From positions 1-51,897 of the forward strand of contig DASXZO010000062.1 of the NCBI GenBank assembly GCA_036501845.1: a stretch of 51,897 bases of DNA. Reading direction: 5' to 3'. Shown piece by piece: positions 15,900 to 24,018 of this stretch (position 1 is the first letter of the stretch; each line of letters opens with the position of its first letter). Origin of the DNA: JBBREP01 sp036501845. GTDB taxonomy: Bacteria; Actinomycetota; Acidimicrobiia; IMCC26256; PALSA-610. The notes beneath the pieces are model-generated. The model worked only from the letters and a program-made list of their open reading frames with translations. It did not search any database and had not been told where the DNA came from. A program made the translations under genes and the position numbers.

Positions 15900-17315
15900 T
15901 CAGTGCTTGATCATCACGTGCTTCAGCTCGCTGTAGTGCTCGAGCGAGTACGCCGACATGTCCTTGCCGTAGCCCGACTGCTTGAACCCGCCGTGCGGCA
16001 TCTCCGACGTGATCATGATGTGCTGGTTCACCCACACGCAGCCGAAGTCCAGTGCCTTGGTCATGCGCATCGCCCGGCCCACGTCGTGCGTCCACACCGA
16101 CGCCGACAAGCCGTAGTCGACGCCGTTCGCCCACGCGATCGCTTCGTCGTCATCGGTGAAGCGCTGCACCGACACCACTGGCCCGAACACCTCGCGCTGC
16201 ACGATCTCGCTGTCTTGGGCGGGATTCACCACCACCGACGGCGCGTAGTAGTAGCCCGGCCGGTCGAGGCGGTCGCCGCCCACGGTCACTTCGGCTCCGC
16301 CGGCGACGGCGCGCTCCACCATGGCGGCGACACGCTCCTGTTGGTTGGCGGAGATCAGCGGGCCCATGGCCACGTCGGGATCGAAAGGGTCGCCCACGTT
16401 GATCTTGGCGACCGCGTCGTCGAGCAACGGCACGAGCGACTCGAAGGCGCGCGTGCCTGCGATCACCCGGCACGGCGCGGTGCAGTCCTGGCCCGAGTTG
16501 TAATACGCACCCTCGCTGAGTGCCCCGACCACTGCCTCGACGTCGGCATCGTCGAACACGATCACGGGTGCCTTGCCGCCGAGCTCCAGATGCACCCGCT
16601 TCAGCGTGTCGGCCGCGTTGCGCGCAACGAGCTTGCCGGTGTTGACGCTGCCGGTGATCGACACCAGCCGGATGTCGGGGTGACGGACGATCGCGTCTCC
16701 AGCGGTCGCGCCGCGTCCGGTGACCACGTTGAGCACACCGGGCGGCAGCACCCCACTCGACAGTTCGGCGAACTTCAACAGCGACAGCGGCGTGAGCTCC
16801 GACGGCTTGAGCACCACGGTGTTGCCCGTGGCGAGCGCGGGGCCGAACTTCCACACCGCCATGTTGAGCGGGTAGTTCCACGGCGCGATGCCGGCGACGA
16901 CACCGAGCGGATCGCGCCGCAGGTAGCTCGTGTGGTCGTCGAGGTACTCGCCGGCGGCCTTGGCATCCATGTTGCGGCAGGCGCCGGCGTAGAAGCGCAG
17001 GTTGTCGATCGACAGATCCATCTCGATGCCGATGATCGACTTCGGCTTGCCGACATTGCGCATCTCGATCTCCGAGAGCTCGTCGACGTTGTCCTCGATG
17101 AGCTGGGCCAGCGCAAGGAGGGCCTCACTGCGGGCCCGGGGCGTGCGGGCCGACCACTCGGGGAACGCCCCGGACGCGGCCCGCACCGCGGCCTCGACCT
17201 CGGCCGCACCCGAGTCGGCGACGCGGGCGATCTCCTCGCCGGTAGCGGGGTTGACCACGCCGTCGGTGGTCGCAGCGGCGACGAACTCGCCGCCGATGAA
17301 GTTGCCCTCGGCCAC
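15900..17315 (-). CDS. NAD-dependent aldehyde dehydrogenase, gamma-aminobutyraldehyde type
   Basis: 471 residues from GTG 17315, six bases after GGAG; a longer frame upstream lacks a ribosome site. ALDH superfamily: cofactor region GIAPWNYPLNMAVWKFGPAL, ITGSVNTGKLVA, the catalytic base in HLELGGKAPVIVFDDAD and the catalytic Cys in YYNSGQDCTAPCRV. The overall pattern, including FGCVWVNQHIMITSEMPHGG, is close to gamma-aminobutyraldehyde (aminobutanal) dehydrogenases (PatD-like). Directly followed by a class-III aminotransferase and an Lrp regulator. Oxidation of an amino-aldehyde made by the partner aminotransferase is the likely role. Confidence 0.92.
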   Translation of the reverse strand: MAEGNFIGGEFVAAATTDGVVNPATGEEIARVADSGAAEVEAAVRAASGAFPEWSARTPRARSEALLALAQLIEDNVDELSEIEMRNVGKPKSIIGIEMDLSIDNLRFYAGACRNMDAKAAGEYLDDHTSYLRRDPLGVVAGIAPWNYPLNMAVWKFGPALATGNTVVLKPSELTPLSLLKFAELSSGVLPPGVLNVVTGRGATAGDAIVRHPDIRLVSITGSVNTGKLVARNAADTLKRVHLELGGKAPVIVFDDADVEAVVGALSEGAYYNSGQDCTAPCRVIAGTRAFESLVPLLDDAVAKINVGDPFDPDVAMGPLISANQQERVAAMVERAVAGGAEVTVGGDRLDRPGYYYAPSVVVNPAQDSEIVQREVFGPVVSVQRFTDDDEAIAWANGVDYGLSASVWTHDVGRAMRMTKALDFGCVWVNQHIMITSEMPHGGFKQSGYGKDMSAYSLEHYSELKHVMIKH

Positions 17316-17489
17316 GATTCTCTCCTCGGTCCGGGCTGGCGATTCCTTGACATGATGCGTCGCCGGGGCGCGCTCCCACAAGGGAATCCGCAGTACAGCA
17401 CCGAGATTGCCACGAAATCCGTGGCTGGAGGGGGATCGAGCTACGCGATCCGCATCAATTGGCCAGAAGGAGCCGCGGGATCGTCACGC

Positions 17490-18461
17490 TCAGCACTCGT
17501 AGCTCCACGGCGCCGCCCCTTGCCACTGGTACAACACCCAGGCCACCTGGTCCTGGTCCCAGGCCGAGGCATGGTCGGGACGCACACCGATGAGCCCAGG
17601 CATGCCGGCGTGAGACGCGCTGATGTTCCAGGTGGTGGGGGCGAACTGGTAGGCGCCGTAGTAGCCGCCGGGGTTGACGGCCCCGTAGTCGCCGCGGCTC
17701 TCGTGGTTGCGCACGCACGAGAGGAAGGGGTCGCCGTGGTGCGGGTTCGTGCCCGCAGGTGACGGTGGTGGCGGCGTGCTCACGGGCTGCGTGCTCGATG
17801 GCGGTACGGGCGGCGGGGTCGTGGTGTGCGCGCTGGCGCTGCTCGGCGGCGTGGTGTGCGCACGCTGCGCGGCTGCCTCGGCGGCGTTCGCCTGCGCCGC
17901 GCGCGCCGCGAGCTCTTCGCGGTAGGAGCGCTGGGCCGACGCGAGATCGCGGTTCAACGTCTGCGTGCGGGCCGCGAGCTCGTTGACGAGCGCACGTTGC
18001 GCTCGTTGTTGTGAGTCGAGCCGGTGCTCGGTGTCGAGCATCGTCGTGCGCACCTGCACGTAGTGGTCCATCGCCGAGTTGGTGGTTGCGGCGGCTTGTT
18101 GCAGGATCACGCTTTCGCTTGCTTCGTCGAGCGCGTCGGAGGCGTTCATCGGAACGGTGACCGAACCTTGCGTGTAGCGCGCGACCGCTCGCCGTACCGC
18201 GAGCCGGTGCTCGGCCGCGTACTCGCGCTCGACGTGGGCGCGCTCGGTGCGCAGATGCGCGAGGTCGGCGTCGATGGCGTGCAGACGCGTGGTCGCCGTG
18301 AAGTACTGGTTGCCGAGTTGGTTGACCTCGGCGCTCACCGCGGCAAGTTCGCGCGCGGGATCAGCGGCCGACACCGGAGCGCTCGCGACTGGTGCGAGTA
18401 CTGCGGCGGCGACGAGGGCGCCAACGAACGCGACGCGCGCAGTCCACGGAGGCGGCTGCAT
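17490..18461 (-). CDS. secreted coiled-coil protein with Rpf/transglycosylase-like C-terminal domain
   Basis: 323 residues. A signal peptide is evident (VAFVGALVAAAVLAPVASAP), followed by a long coiled coil of about residues 35-200, a Pro/Thr/Ser-rich linker (about 205-245) and a C-terminal resuscitation-promoting-factor-like lysozyme domain: FLSCVRNHESRGDYGAVNPG, then GYYGAYQFAPTTWN, with the catalytic Glu in NHESRGDY. It should act outside the membrane on peptidoglycan. The coiled coil resembles those of NlpC/P60 and EnvC-type cell-wall regulators. It stands alone, facing away from the divergent SDR gene. The 174 bases between it and the ALDH gene hold nothing recognisable. Confidence 0.88.
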   Translation of the reverse strand: MQPPPWTARVAFVGALVAAAVLAPVASAPVSAADPARELAAVSAEVNQLGNQYFTATTRLHAIDADLAHLRTERAHVEREYAAEHRLAVRRAVARYTQGSVTVPMNASDALDEASESVILQQAAATTNSAMDHYVQVRTTMLDTEHRLDSQQRAQRALVNELAARTQTLNRDLASAQRSYREELAARAAQANAAEAAAQRAHTTPPSSASAHTTTPPPVPPSSTQPVSTPPPPSPAGTNPHHGDPFLSCVRNHESRGDYGAVNPGGYYGAYQFAPTTWNISASHAGMPGLIGVRPDHASAWDQDQVAWVLYQWQGAAPWSYEC

Positions 18462-18558
18462 CGCGGGGCGACGCTAGCGAGAGGTTCGAACGGCGAAGAA
18501 ATTGCAGCACGACACCGGCTCCACGTACCGATTCCGAGGCTGGGGATAACTTCCAAAC

Positions 18559-19383
18559 ATGACCGCAACGACCTGGACGTACACCGACGGCGACTACCCG
18601 CTGCCCTTGCCGCACGACGCCGCGGCAATGCACACGGTTGCCGACAAGGTGATCATCGTGACGGGTTCGGGGCGCGGGATCGGGCGAGGAATGGCGCTCC
18701 ACCTTGCCAAGGGCGGTGCCAAGGTTGTGGTCGCGGAGTGGAAGCCCGACCTGCTCGACGACGTGCTCGGTGAGCTCGGTGCGATGGGCGCCGACGCGCT
18801 CGGTGTGGTCACGAACATCATGGATCACGCGCAGATCGACGCGATGGTGGCCACCACGATCGAACGCTTCGGTCGCGTCGACGGCCTCATCAACAACGCG
18901 CAGACGTTCCGCCCGATGCATGACCTCGCCACGGTCGGCGACGAAGACCTCGACGTCTTCTACACGTCGGGTGTGAAGGGCACCACGTGGGCGATGCAAG
19001 CGGTGTATCCGCACATGGCCGCGCAACGCTGGGGCCGCATCGTGAACTTCGCGTCGTCGATGGGGATCACGGGCGGCCGCGGTTTCGCCGCGTACAACGC
19101 GTCGAAGGAAGCGATCCGCGCGGTCACACGCACCGCGGCGCGCGAGTGGGCGATGGACGGCATCGTGGTGAACTGCATCGCGCCCGCAGCAGCAACGCAC
19201 AAGGGCGCGGGCGCGCAGCAGAGTGAGGGCTACCGCCAGTTCATCGAGAGCTGCCCGATGCGCCGCCAAGGTGATCCCGAATGGGATCTCGGCCCGCTGG
19301 CCTGGTTCCTGTGCTCGGACGCCTGCCGCTACGTGACTGGTCACACGTTCATGGCCGACGGCGGCGCCTTCATGTGGGCGTAG
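18559..19383 (+). CDS. short-chain dehydrogenase/reductase
   Basis: 274 residues. Classical SDR: cofactor motif VTGSGRGIGRGMALHLA, structural NNAQ, catalytic Ser in IVNFASSMGITGG and YxxxK in FAAYNASKEAIRAVTRTAAR. The first 25 residues precede the Rossmann fold and contain Tyr/Trp (TWTYTDGDYPLPLPHDA), unusual for the family. The substrate is unknown; proteins of this kind occur in actinobacterial lipid and steroid catabolism. It is followed after 23 bases by a DUF2332 gene. Confidence 0.93.
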   Translation: MTATTWTYTDGDYPLPLPHDAAAMHTVADKVIIVTGSGRGIGRGMALHLAKGGAKVVVAEWKPDLLDDVLGELGAMGADALGVVTNIMDHAQIDAMVATTIERFGRVDGLINNAQTFRPMHDLATVGDEDLDVFYTSGVKGTTWAMQAVYPHMAAQRWGRIVNFASSMGITGGRGFAAYNASKEAIRAVTRTAAREWAMDGIVVNCIAPAAATHKGAGAQQSEGYRQFIESCPMRRQGDPEWDLGPLAWFLCSDACRYVTGHTFMADGGAFMWA

Positions 19384-19406
19384 CGATCGACGATGGCTGA
19401 CCCCAA

Positions 19407-20459
19407 ATGAGTGACACCGGCACACGTCTGTCGCCCGAAAGGCTGTTCCGCTACCAGGCCGCGGGCTGCCGCCTACCGGAATCGCCGTCCCCGTTCTACG
19501 CCGTGTTGCTCGACGCGCTCGCCGACGACTGTGCGGCGGGCAACACCAGCGTGATCGGTCTCATGGACCAGACGCCGTGCACGGTCGAGGCCGCGCCCGC
19601 GCTGCGGCTACTCGGCGGGGTGCAACGTTGTGTGCTCGACGGGGCCGCATCACAACTTGCAGCTGCGTGGCCCGCGGAGGGCGCGAGCGGCGACACCGCA
19701 GTGGCGCACGACGCGCTCGTTGCGTTGTGCGCCGACCCGCCACCTGCGTTGCGCGCGGCGCTTGAGTGCGATCCGCAGACCAACGAAGTGGGCCGGGCTG
19801 CTGCGCTCGCGCCGGGTCTGGCCGAGATCACGCGCCGCACCGGGTTGCCGATCCGTTTGCTCGAGATCGGTGCCAGCGCGGCGTTGCTCAGCCGGCTCGA
19901 TCACTTTCGCTACGAGGCGACCAACGCGCGGTGGGGCGACGCGGCCTCGAAGGTGCGCTTCGACTACGACGCGGCGTTGCCGTTCGACACCGCGCCGGTG
20001 ATCGTGGAACGGCACGCCTGCGACCTACGCCCGATCGACGCCACCACAGCCGACGGCGCGCAGCGGCTGCTCTCGTATTGCTGGCCCGACCAGACCGTGC
20101 GGCGCAACCGGCTACGCGCCGCGCTCGAGATCGCCGCCGCGTTGCCGGTGACGATCGACGCGGCGTCGGCCGACGATTGGCTCGACGAACACTTGCGCCC
20201 GCTTGACGGCACTGTCACCGTGCTCATGCACTCGATCATGTGGCAGTACTTGCCCAATCCGGTGCAGCAACGCATCGAGCAGCTGCTGCGCGAACGAGGT
20301 GCTGCGGCCACTGCGCGCGCCCCGCTCGCTCGCCTGGCGTTCGAGCCGGCGCCCGAAGTGGTGCACGCCGAGGTGTCGTGCACGCTCTGGCCCCGCGGTG
20401 AACGGACCGTGCTCGCCCAAAGCGGCTACCACGGCCCCCCAGTCACCTGGATCAGCTGA
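19407..20459 (+). CDS. DUF2332 family protein
   Basis: 350 residues with the features of the actinobacterial DUF2332 family: an N-terminal helical part (ERLFRYQAAGCRLPESPSPF), the motif IRLLEIGASAALLSRLDHFR, then CDLRPIDATTADGAQRLLSY and VTVLMHSIMWQYLP. The LLEIGASA stretch resembles a methyltransferase-like nucleotide fold, but I know of no biochemical function. ATG 19407. Probably co-transcribed with the SDR gene. A perfect 21-bp palindrome starts directly after its stop codon. Confidence 0.85.
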   Translation: MSDTGTRLSPERLFRYQAAGCRLPESPSPFYAVLLDALADDCAAGNTSVIGLMDQTPCTVEAAPALRLLGGVQRCVLDGAASQLAAAWPAEGASGDTAVAHDALVALCADPPPALRAALECDPQTNEVGRAAALAPGLAEITRRTGLPIRLLEIGASAALLSRLDHFRYEATNARWGDAASKVRFDYDAALPFDTAPVIVERHACDLRPIDATTADGAQRLLSYCWPDQTVRRNRLRAALEIAAALPVTIDAASADDWLDEHLRPLDGTVTVLMHSIMWQYLPNPVQQRIEQLLRERGAAATARAPLARLAFEPAPEVVHAEVSCTLWPRGERTVLAQSGYHGPPVTWIS

Positions 20460-20460
20460 T

Positions 20461-20505
20461 CTATGCGTCGTTTGACTTGCATATTGCAAGTCAAACGACG
20501 CATAG
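20461..20505. terminator. perfect 21-bp inverted repeat with 3-base loop, candidate bidirectional terminator
   Basis: CTATGCGTCGTTTGACTTGC plus A (20461-20481), loop TAT, then the exact reverse complement (20485-20505). It lies between the stops of two convergent genes, two bases after one and four bases before the other. The stem is far more AT-rich than its surroundings and there is no U tract. Terminator function is inferred from position. Confidence 0.6.
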
Positions 20506-20508
20506 GAG

Positions 20509-21339
20509 CTAAGAGAGAAGTCTGTTGAGGGCGGTGATGGCGCGGGGGATGGCGGAGTCGTAGCCCTCGGACTCGATGCGAGGACCGAGCAGCTCGAGGT
20601 CGTAGTCGCCTGCGTATCCAGCTGCTTCCAGCGCGGCGAGGATGCGCGCCAGTGGGATGTCGCCGTCGCCAGGCACGAGTCGATCCGGCGTGCAGCGCGT
20701 GCCGACCTTGTAGTCGCTCACTTGCACGAGCGCGAGCGTGTCGACCGCGTCGGCGATCGTCGCGTAGAGGCCGCGCTCACCCCAGCACGCGTTGATCTCC
20801 ATGCACACGCCTGTGCCGGCTCTGCGGGCGAGGTCGCTCGCGTCGCGCAACGTGTGCACGAACCCGATGTCGGCGCGCAATGCGTGCGTGTGCTCGAGCG
20901 CGAGAGTGACCTCGAGGTCGGCGGCGTGCGAAGCGATCGGTGCCATCGCTTCGCACCAGGCGTCGGCCGCCTCTTCCCACGAGAGTGCGCCGGCGACGCC
21001 GGTGGTGCACACGAGGCGCGGCGCACCGAGGCGAGCCGCGGCATCGATCGCGCGTAACAGGCGTTGGCCGCGCGCCGGCCAGCTCGATGGCTCGGCGAGC
21101 ACGAACGAACCGAGGCCGATCATGTTCGTCGCGTCGATCGTGCCGTCGTCCACCGACCGCTCGACGAGGGCGAGCCCGGCGTCGAACCCATCGGGATGAG
21201 CCTCGAGCTTCGCCACCGAGATGCCCACGCGACGGATGCCGTGCCGCCGCCAGAACTCGAGCTGCCCGGCGAGGTCGAGTTCGAACATGCAGATCGCCGA
21301 CACCGAGACGCGGGCGTTGCGAGGTTGTGTGGCGTTCAC
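20509..21339 (-). CDS. sugar phosphate isomerase/epimerase-type TIM-barrel protein
   Basis: 276 residues of the AP-endonuclease-2/xylose-isomerase-like barrel family. Typical elements: VSVSAICMFELDLAGQLEFW, GIRRVGISVAKLEAHP, the metal-binding Glu in LEVTLALEHTHALRADIGFV, GTGVCMEINACWGERGLYAT, and the closing VQVSDYK followed by GDYDLELLGPRIE. The exact sugar or hydroxy-acid substrate is unknown. Its start overlaps the stop of the preceding SDR gene by four bases (ATGA), so the two enzymes probably act in one pathway. Confidence 0.85.
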   Translation of the reverse strand: MNATQPRNARVSVSAICMFELDLAGQLEFWRRHGIRRVGISVAKLEAHPDGFDAGLALVERSVDDGTIDATNMIGLGSFVLAEPSSWPARGQRLLRAIDAAARLGAPRLVCTTGVAGALSWEEAADAWCEAMAPIASHAADLEVTLALEHTHALRADIGFVHTLRDASDLARRAGTGVCMEINACWGERGLYATIADAVDTLALVQVSDYKVGTRCTPDRLVPGDGDIPLARILAALEAAGYAGDYDLELLGPRIESEGYDSAIPRAITALNRLLS

Positions 21340-22109
21340 CCGAGTACCACTCCTCGGGCGATGCTGCTCCCGCCGTCGAGTTGCAGGTTGATCCCGGTGA
21401 CGAACTCCGATTCGCGGCTGGCGAGGTACACGGCGGCAAGCGCGACGTCGTCGGCGGCACCGAGGCGCGTGAGGTGCATCGCGGCGTAGCGCGCGCGCCG
21501 TTCGGGCTCGTCGTCGAGATTTGCGTCACGCCGCTCGTTCACCACGTAACCGGGGCTGATCGTGTTGCAGCGGATGTTGTGCTCGGCGTAGTCGACTGCG
21601 ATCGCGCGCGTCAGGCCGTTCATTGCCGACTTGCTCGCGATGTACGCCGTGAAGCCTTTGCTCGCGCGCTCGGCCTGGCGTGTCGAGATGTTCACGATGG
21701 CGCCGTGTCCGTGGCTGAGCATGTGCGGGATTGCCGCGCGGCAGAGTTGGAAGGGAACGGTGGCGTTCAGCAGCAACGCGTGCGCCCACGCTTCGTCGCT
21801 CACGTTCTCTATCGGCCCGTCGGTGTGGCCCGCCGCGGCCGCGTTGTTCACGAGCACGCTGATCCCGCCGAGGGCGTCGGTTGCGGCGGCCACAAGCGTG
21901 TCGCACGCGCCGTGGTCGTCGAGGGTGACGGGCACGAACGCGGCGTCACCGCCGTCGGCGACGATCTGGGCGACTACCGACGCCCCGCGCGCCTCGTCGC
22001 GACCCGTGATGCACACCGCCGCGCCTTCGGCGGCGAAGCGCACCGCGATGGCGGCTCCGATACCGGCCGTCGAGCCGGTGATCAGCGCCCGCTCGCCCCC
22101 GAGTCGCAT
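21336..22109 (-). CDS. short-chain dehydrogenase/reductase
   Basis: 257 residues. Classical SDR: ALITGSTAGIGAAIAVRFAA, NNAAAAG, catalytic Ser in IVNISTRQAERASKGFTAYI and the YIASK motif, and C-terminal FVTGINLQLDGGSSIARG. First gene of a two-gene unit with the TIM-barrel protein. Similar pairs occur in sugar or polyol catabolism; the substrate is not readable. Confidence 0.92.
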   Translation of the reverse strand: MRLGGERALITGSTAGIGAAIAVRFAAEGAAVCITGRDEARGASVVAQIVADGGDAAFVPVTLDDHGACDTLVAAATDALGGISVLVNNAAAAGHTDGPIENVSDEAWAHALLLNATVPFQLCRAAIPHMLSHGHGAIVNISTRQAERASKGFTAYIASKSAMNGLTRAIAVDYAEHNIRCNTISPGYVVNERRDANLDDEPERRARYAAMHLTRLGAADDVALAAVYLASRESEFVTGINLQLDGGSSIARGVVLG

Positions 22110-22122
22110 GCGCCGCTGCGGG

Positions 22123-23085
22123 TCAGCCGCGCGGGGGCGCGTCGTCGCCCTTGGTGAGCACCTCGACGCCGTCGTTCGTGACCAGCACCGTGTGTTCGAA
22201 CTGCGCCGACGCCAAGCCGTCGGCTGTGGGCGCGGTCCAGCCGTCGCGCCAGATCCGTCCGAGCTCGAACGTGCCGACGTTGATCATCGGCTCGATGGTG
22301 AACGTCATGCCCGGAGTCATGATCTCGTTGGCGGTGCGGTCGTAGTAATGCGGCACGGATGGCGCGGTGTGGAACTCGTCGCCGATGCCATGCCCCACGA
22401 ACGTGCGCACCACCGAGAAGCCCTCGGCCTCGGCGTAGTTCTGGATTGCGCGCCCGATCGCGTGGATCGGCGCGCCCGGCCGCACCTCGGCGATGCCGAG
22501 CCACATCGAGTCGTGCGTGACGCGTACGAGCCGCTGCAGCTCCTCGTCGACGTCGCCGACGAGGAACGTGGCGCTGGTGTCGCCGTGTACGCCGTCGAGG
22601 TAGATCGTGATGTCGCAGTTCACGATGTCGCCGTCGGCGAGCGGCCGGTCGTCGGGGATGCCGTGGCAGATGATCTCGTTCACCGACGTGCAGAGCGACT
22701 TCTCGTAGCCCTTGTAGTGCAGCGTGCTCGGGTAGCCGCCGAGCGCGATGTAGGTGTCGTGCGCGAGCTGGTCGAGTTCGTCGGTGGTGACCCCCGGTGC
22801 CACCGCGGCGCCGACCGTGGCGAGCACCTTGGCCCCTGCTGCGCCGGCTGCCCGCATGCGCGCGGCAAAGCTGCCGGGCGCGAACGGGCCGGGGCGCGCA
22901 CCACCGTCGCGCACGTAGGGCGGGCGCGGGATCTCGAGCGGCACGACCCGGGGAGGTGAGACGTGGCCGGGCCGGACCGCGTTGGGCCGGTCGATGGTGC
23001 CCACGCCGGCAGCGCCGTGCTCGGACCCGGAGGCCCGCCGGCGGACGTGGCGTCGTTGCTGCTGTCGCTTGTTCATTGCCTTCAC
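22123..23085 (-). CDS. map: methionine aminopeptidase type I with basic N-terminal extension
   Basis: 320 residues from GTG 23085; ATG 23076 is also possible. Removes the initiator Met from new proteins. The five metal ligands are present: Asp in NCDITIYLDG, Asp in VHGDTSATF, His in FVGHGIGDEFHTAPSVPHYY, Glu in FTIEPMINVG and Glu in QFEHTVLVT. The family core begins near residue 75; the first 70 residues are an Arg/Gln-rich and Pro-rich extension of the kind found in actinobacterial MetAP1c-type proteins, thought to contact the ribosome. The gene lies four bases after the truncated haemoglobin stop. Confidence 0.94.
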   Translation of the reverse strand: MKAMNKRQQQRRHVRRRASGSEHGAAGVGTIDRPNAVRPGHVSPPRVVPLEIPRPPYVRDGGARPGPFAPGSFAARMRAAGAAGAKVLATVGAAVAPGVTTDELDQLAHDTYIALGGYPSTLHYKGYEKSLCTSVNEIICHGIPDDRPLADGDIVNCDITIYLDGVHGDTSATFLVGDVDEELQRLVRVTHDSMWLGIAEVRPGAPIHAIGRAIQNYAEAEGFSVVRTFVGHGIGDEFHTAPSVPHYYDRTANEIMTPGMTFTIEPMINVGTFELGRIWRDGWTAPTADGLASAQFEHTVLVTNDGVEVLTKGDDAPPRG

Positions 23086-23089
23086 TTGC

Positions 23090-23461
23090 TCACTTGTGGT
23101 TGATCATCCAATCGGCGGATCCCGAGAAGTATTCCAGCATCGCGCTCCGGGCCGGTTCGACAACGGCGACGTCGTCCAGCGCCGCCGCCATGGCCGCGAA
23201 CCAGGCGTCGCGCTCGGCCAGCCCGATCTGCACGTGAGCGTGGCGCATGCGCAACCGCGGATGGCCGCGCTCGTCCGAATAGGTGGTGGGCCCGCCGAAG
23301 TACTGCGCGAGGAACAGGGCCAGGTGACGGCGCGAGTCGCCGAGGTCGGCGGGATACAGCGGCCGCAGCACAGGGTCGTGTTCGACGCGCGTATAGAAGG
23401 AGTTGACCAGCGAGTCCATGCCCGCCTGGCCGCCCACCAGCTCGAAGACAGTGGAAGGCAC
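23090..23461 (-). CDS. glbO: group II truncated haemoglobin
   Basis: 123 residues from GTG 23461. Two-over-two globin: FELVGGQAGMDSLVNSFYTR with Tyr at B10, DPVLRPLYPADLGDSRRHLA, QYFGGPTTYSDERGHPRLRM, the proximal His in RMRHAHVQIG and the Trp at G8 in ERDAWFAAMAAAL, both typical of group II (GlbO). It binds haem and O2 or NO in the cytoplasm. It diverges from the SET-domain gene across 51 bases. Longer frames upstream run antisense to that gene and are not coding. Confidence 0.92.
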   Translation of the reverse strand: MPSTVFELVGGQAGMDSLVNSFYTRVEHDPVLRPLYPADLGDSRRHLALFLAQYFGGPTTYSDERGHPRLRMRHAHVQIGLAERDAWFAAMAAALDDVAVVEPARSAMLEYFSGSADWMINHK

Positions 23462-23512
23462 GCCGATATCGTCCCACGGTCGCCGGCGGAACGACGAAGG
23501 AGACCAGCGCGG

Positions 23513-24013
23513 ATGCAGCAATCGTTCTTGAGCGGCCGGGCCGAAGCGCGTACTGCGGGTGCGAAGGGCCGCGGGGTGTTCGCCACCGCGCCGATCGCGG
23601 CGGGCACCACGGTTGCGGCGTTCGGCGGCTGGATCTGCGATCGCGCCGAGCTCGACACGCTCAGCGAGGAACGCCGCACGCATTCCATCCAGGTCGACGA
23701 CGACCTCTACATGGTGGGCCCCGACGACCAGGAGGAGGCCGACTACTTCAACCACTCGTGCGCGCCGAACACCGGCATCGTCGGCAACATCCTGCTCGTG
23801 GCCATGCGTGACATCGCCGCCGGTGAGGAGATCTGCTTCGACTACGCGATGTGCGACGCGGCCGATTACGACGAGTTCGACTGCGCGTGCGGTGAGCCGT
23901 CGTGCCGCAAGACCGTGACCGGCGCCGACTGGAAGCTCGCCACGCTGCGCGACCGCTACCAAGGCTGGCGCTCGACCTACCTGCAGCGCCGGCTCGACGA
24001 AGGCCGCCTGTAG
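23513..24013 (+). CDS. SET-domain protein (candidate protein-lysine methyltransferase)
   Basis: 166 residues. The full SET signature is visible: KGRGVFATAPIAAGTTVAAF near the N-terminus, the SAM-binding DYFNHSCAPNTGIVGNILLV, the catalytic ICFDYAMCDAADYDEFDCAC and a post-SET cysteine cluster (CACGEPSCRKTV). Such compact SET proteins are uncommon in bacteria and usually of unknown target. Start ATG 23513, with AAGGAG about 11 bases upstream. A longer in-frame extension upstream would overlap the globin gene on the other strand and is rejected. Confidence 0.9.
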   Translation: MQQSFLSGRAEARTAGAKGRGVFATAPIAAGTTVAAFGGWICDRAELDTLSEERRTHSIQVDDDLYMVGPDDQEEADYFNHSCAPNTGIVGNILLVAMRDIAAGEEICFDYAMCDAADYDEFDCACGEPSCRKTVTGADWKLATLRDRYQGWRSTYLQRRLDEGRL

Positions 24014-24018
24014 CGCGA

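Noticed and set aside
15753..17762. Plus-strand frame of 669 codons
   Set aside because: Antisense to the aminotransferase, aldehyde dehydrogenase and Rpf-like genes; His/Arg/Val-rich shadow.
22982..23512. N-terminal extension of the SET protein
   Set aside because: Overlaps the haemoglobin and map genes on the other strand and has no family similarity; ATG 23513 has a ribosome site.
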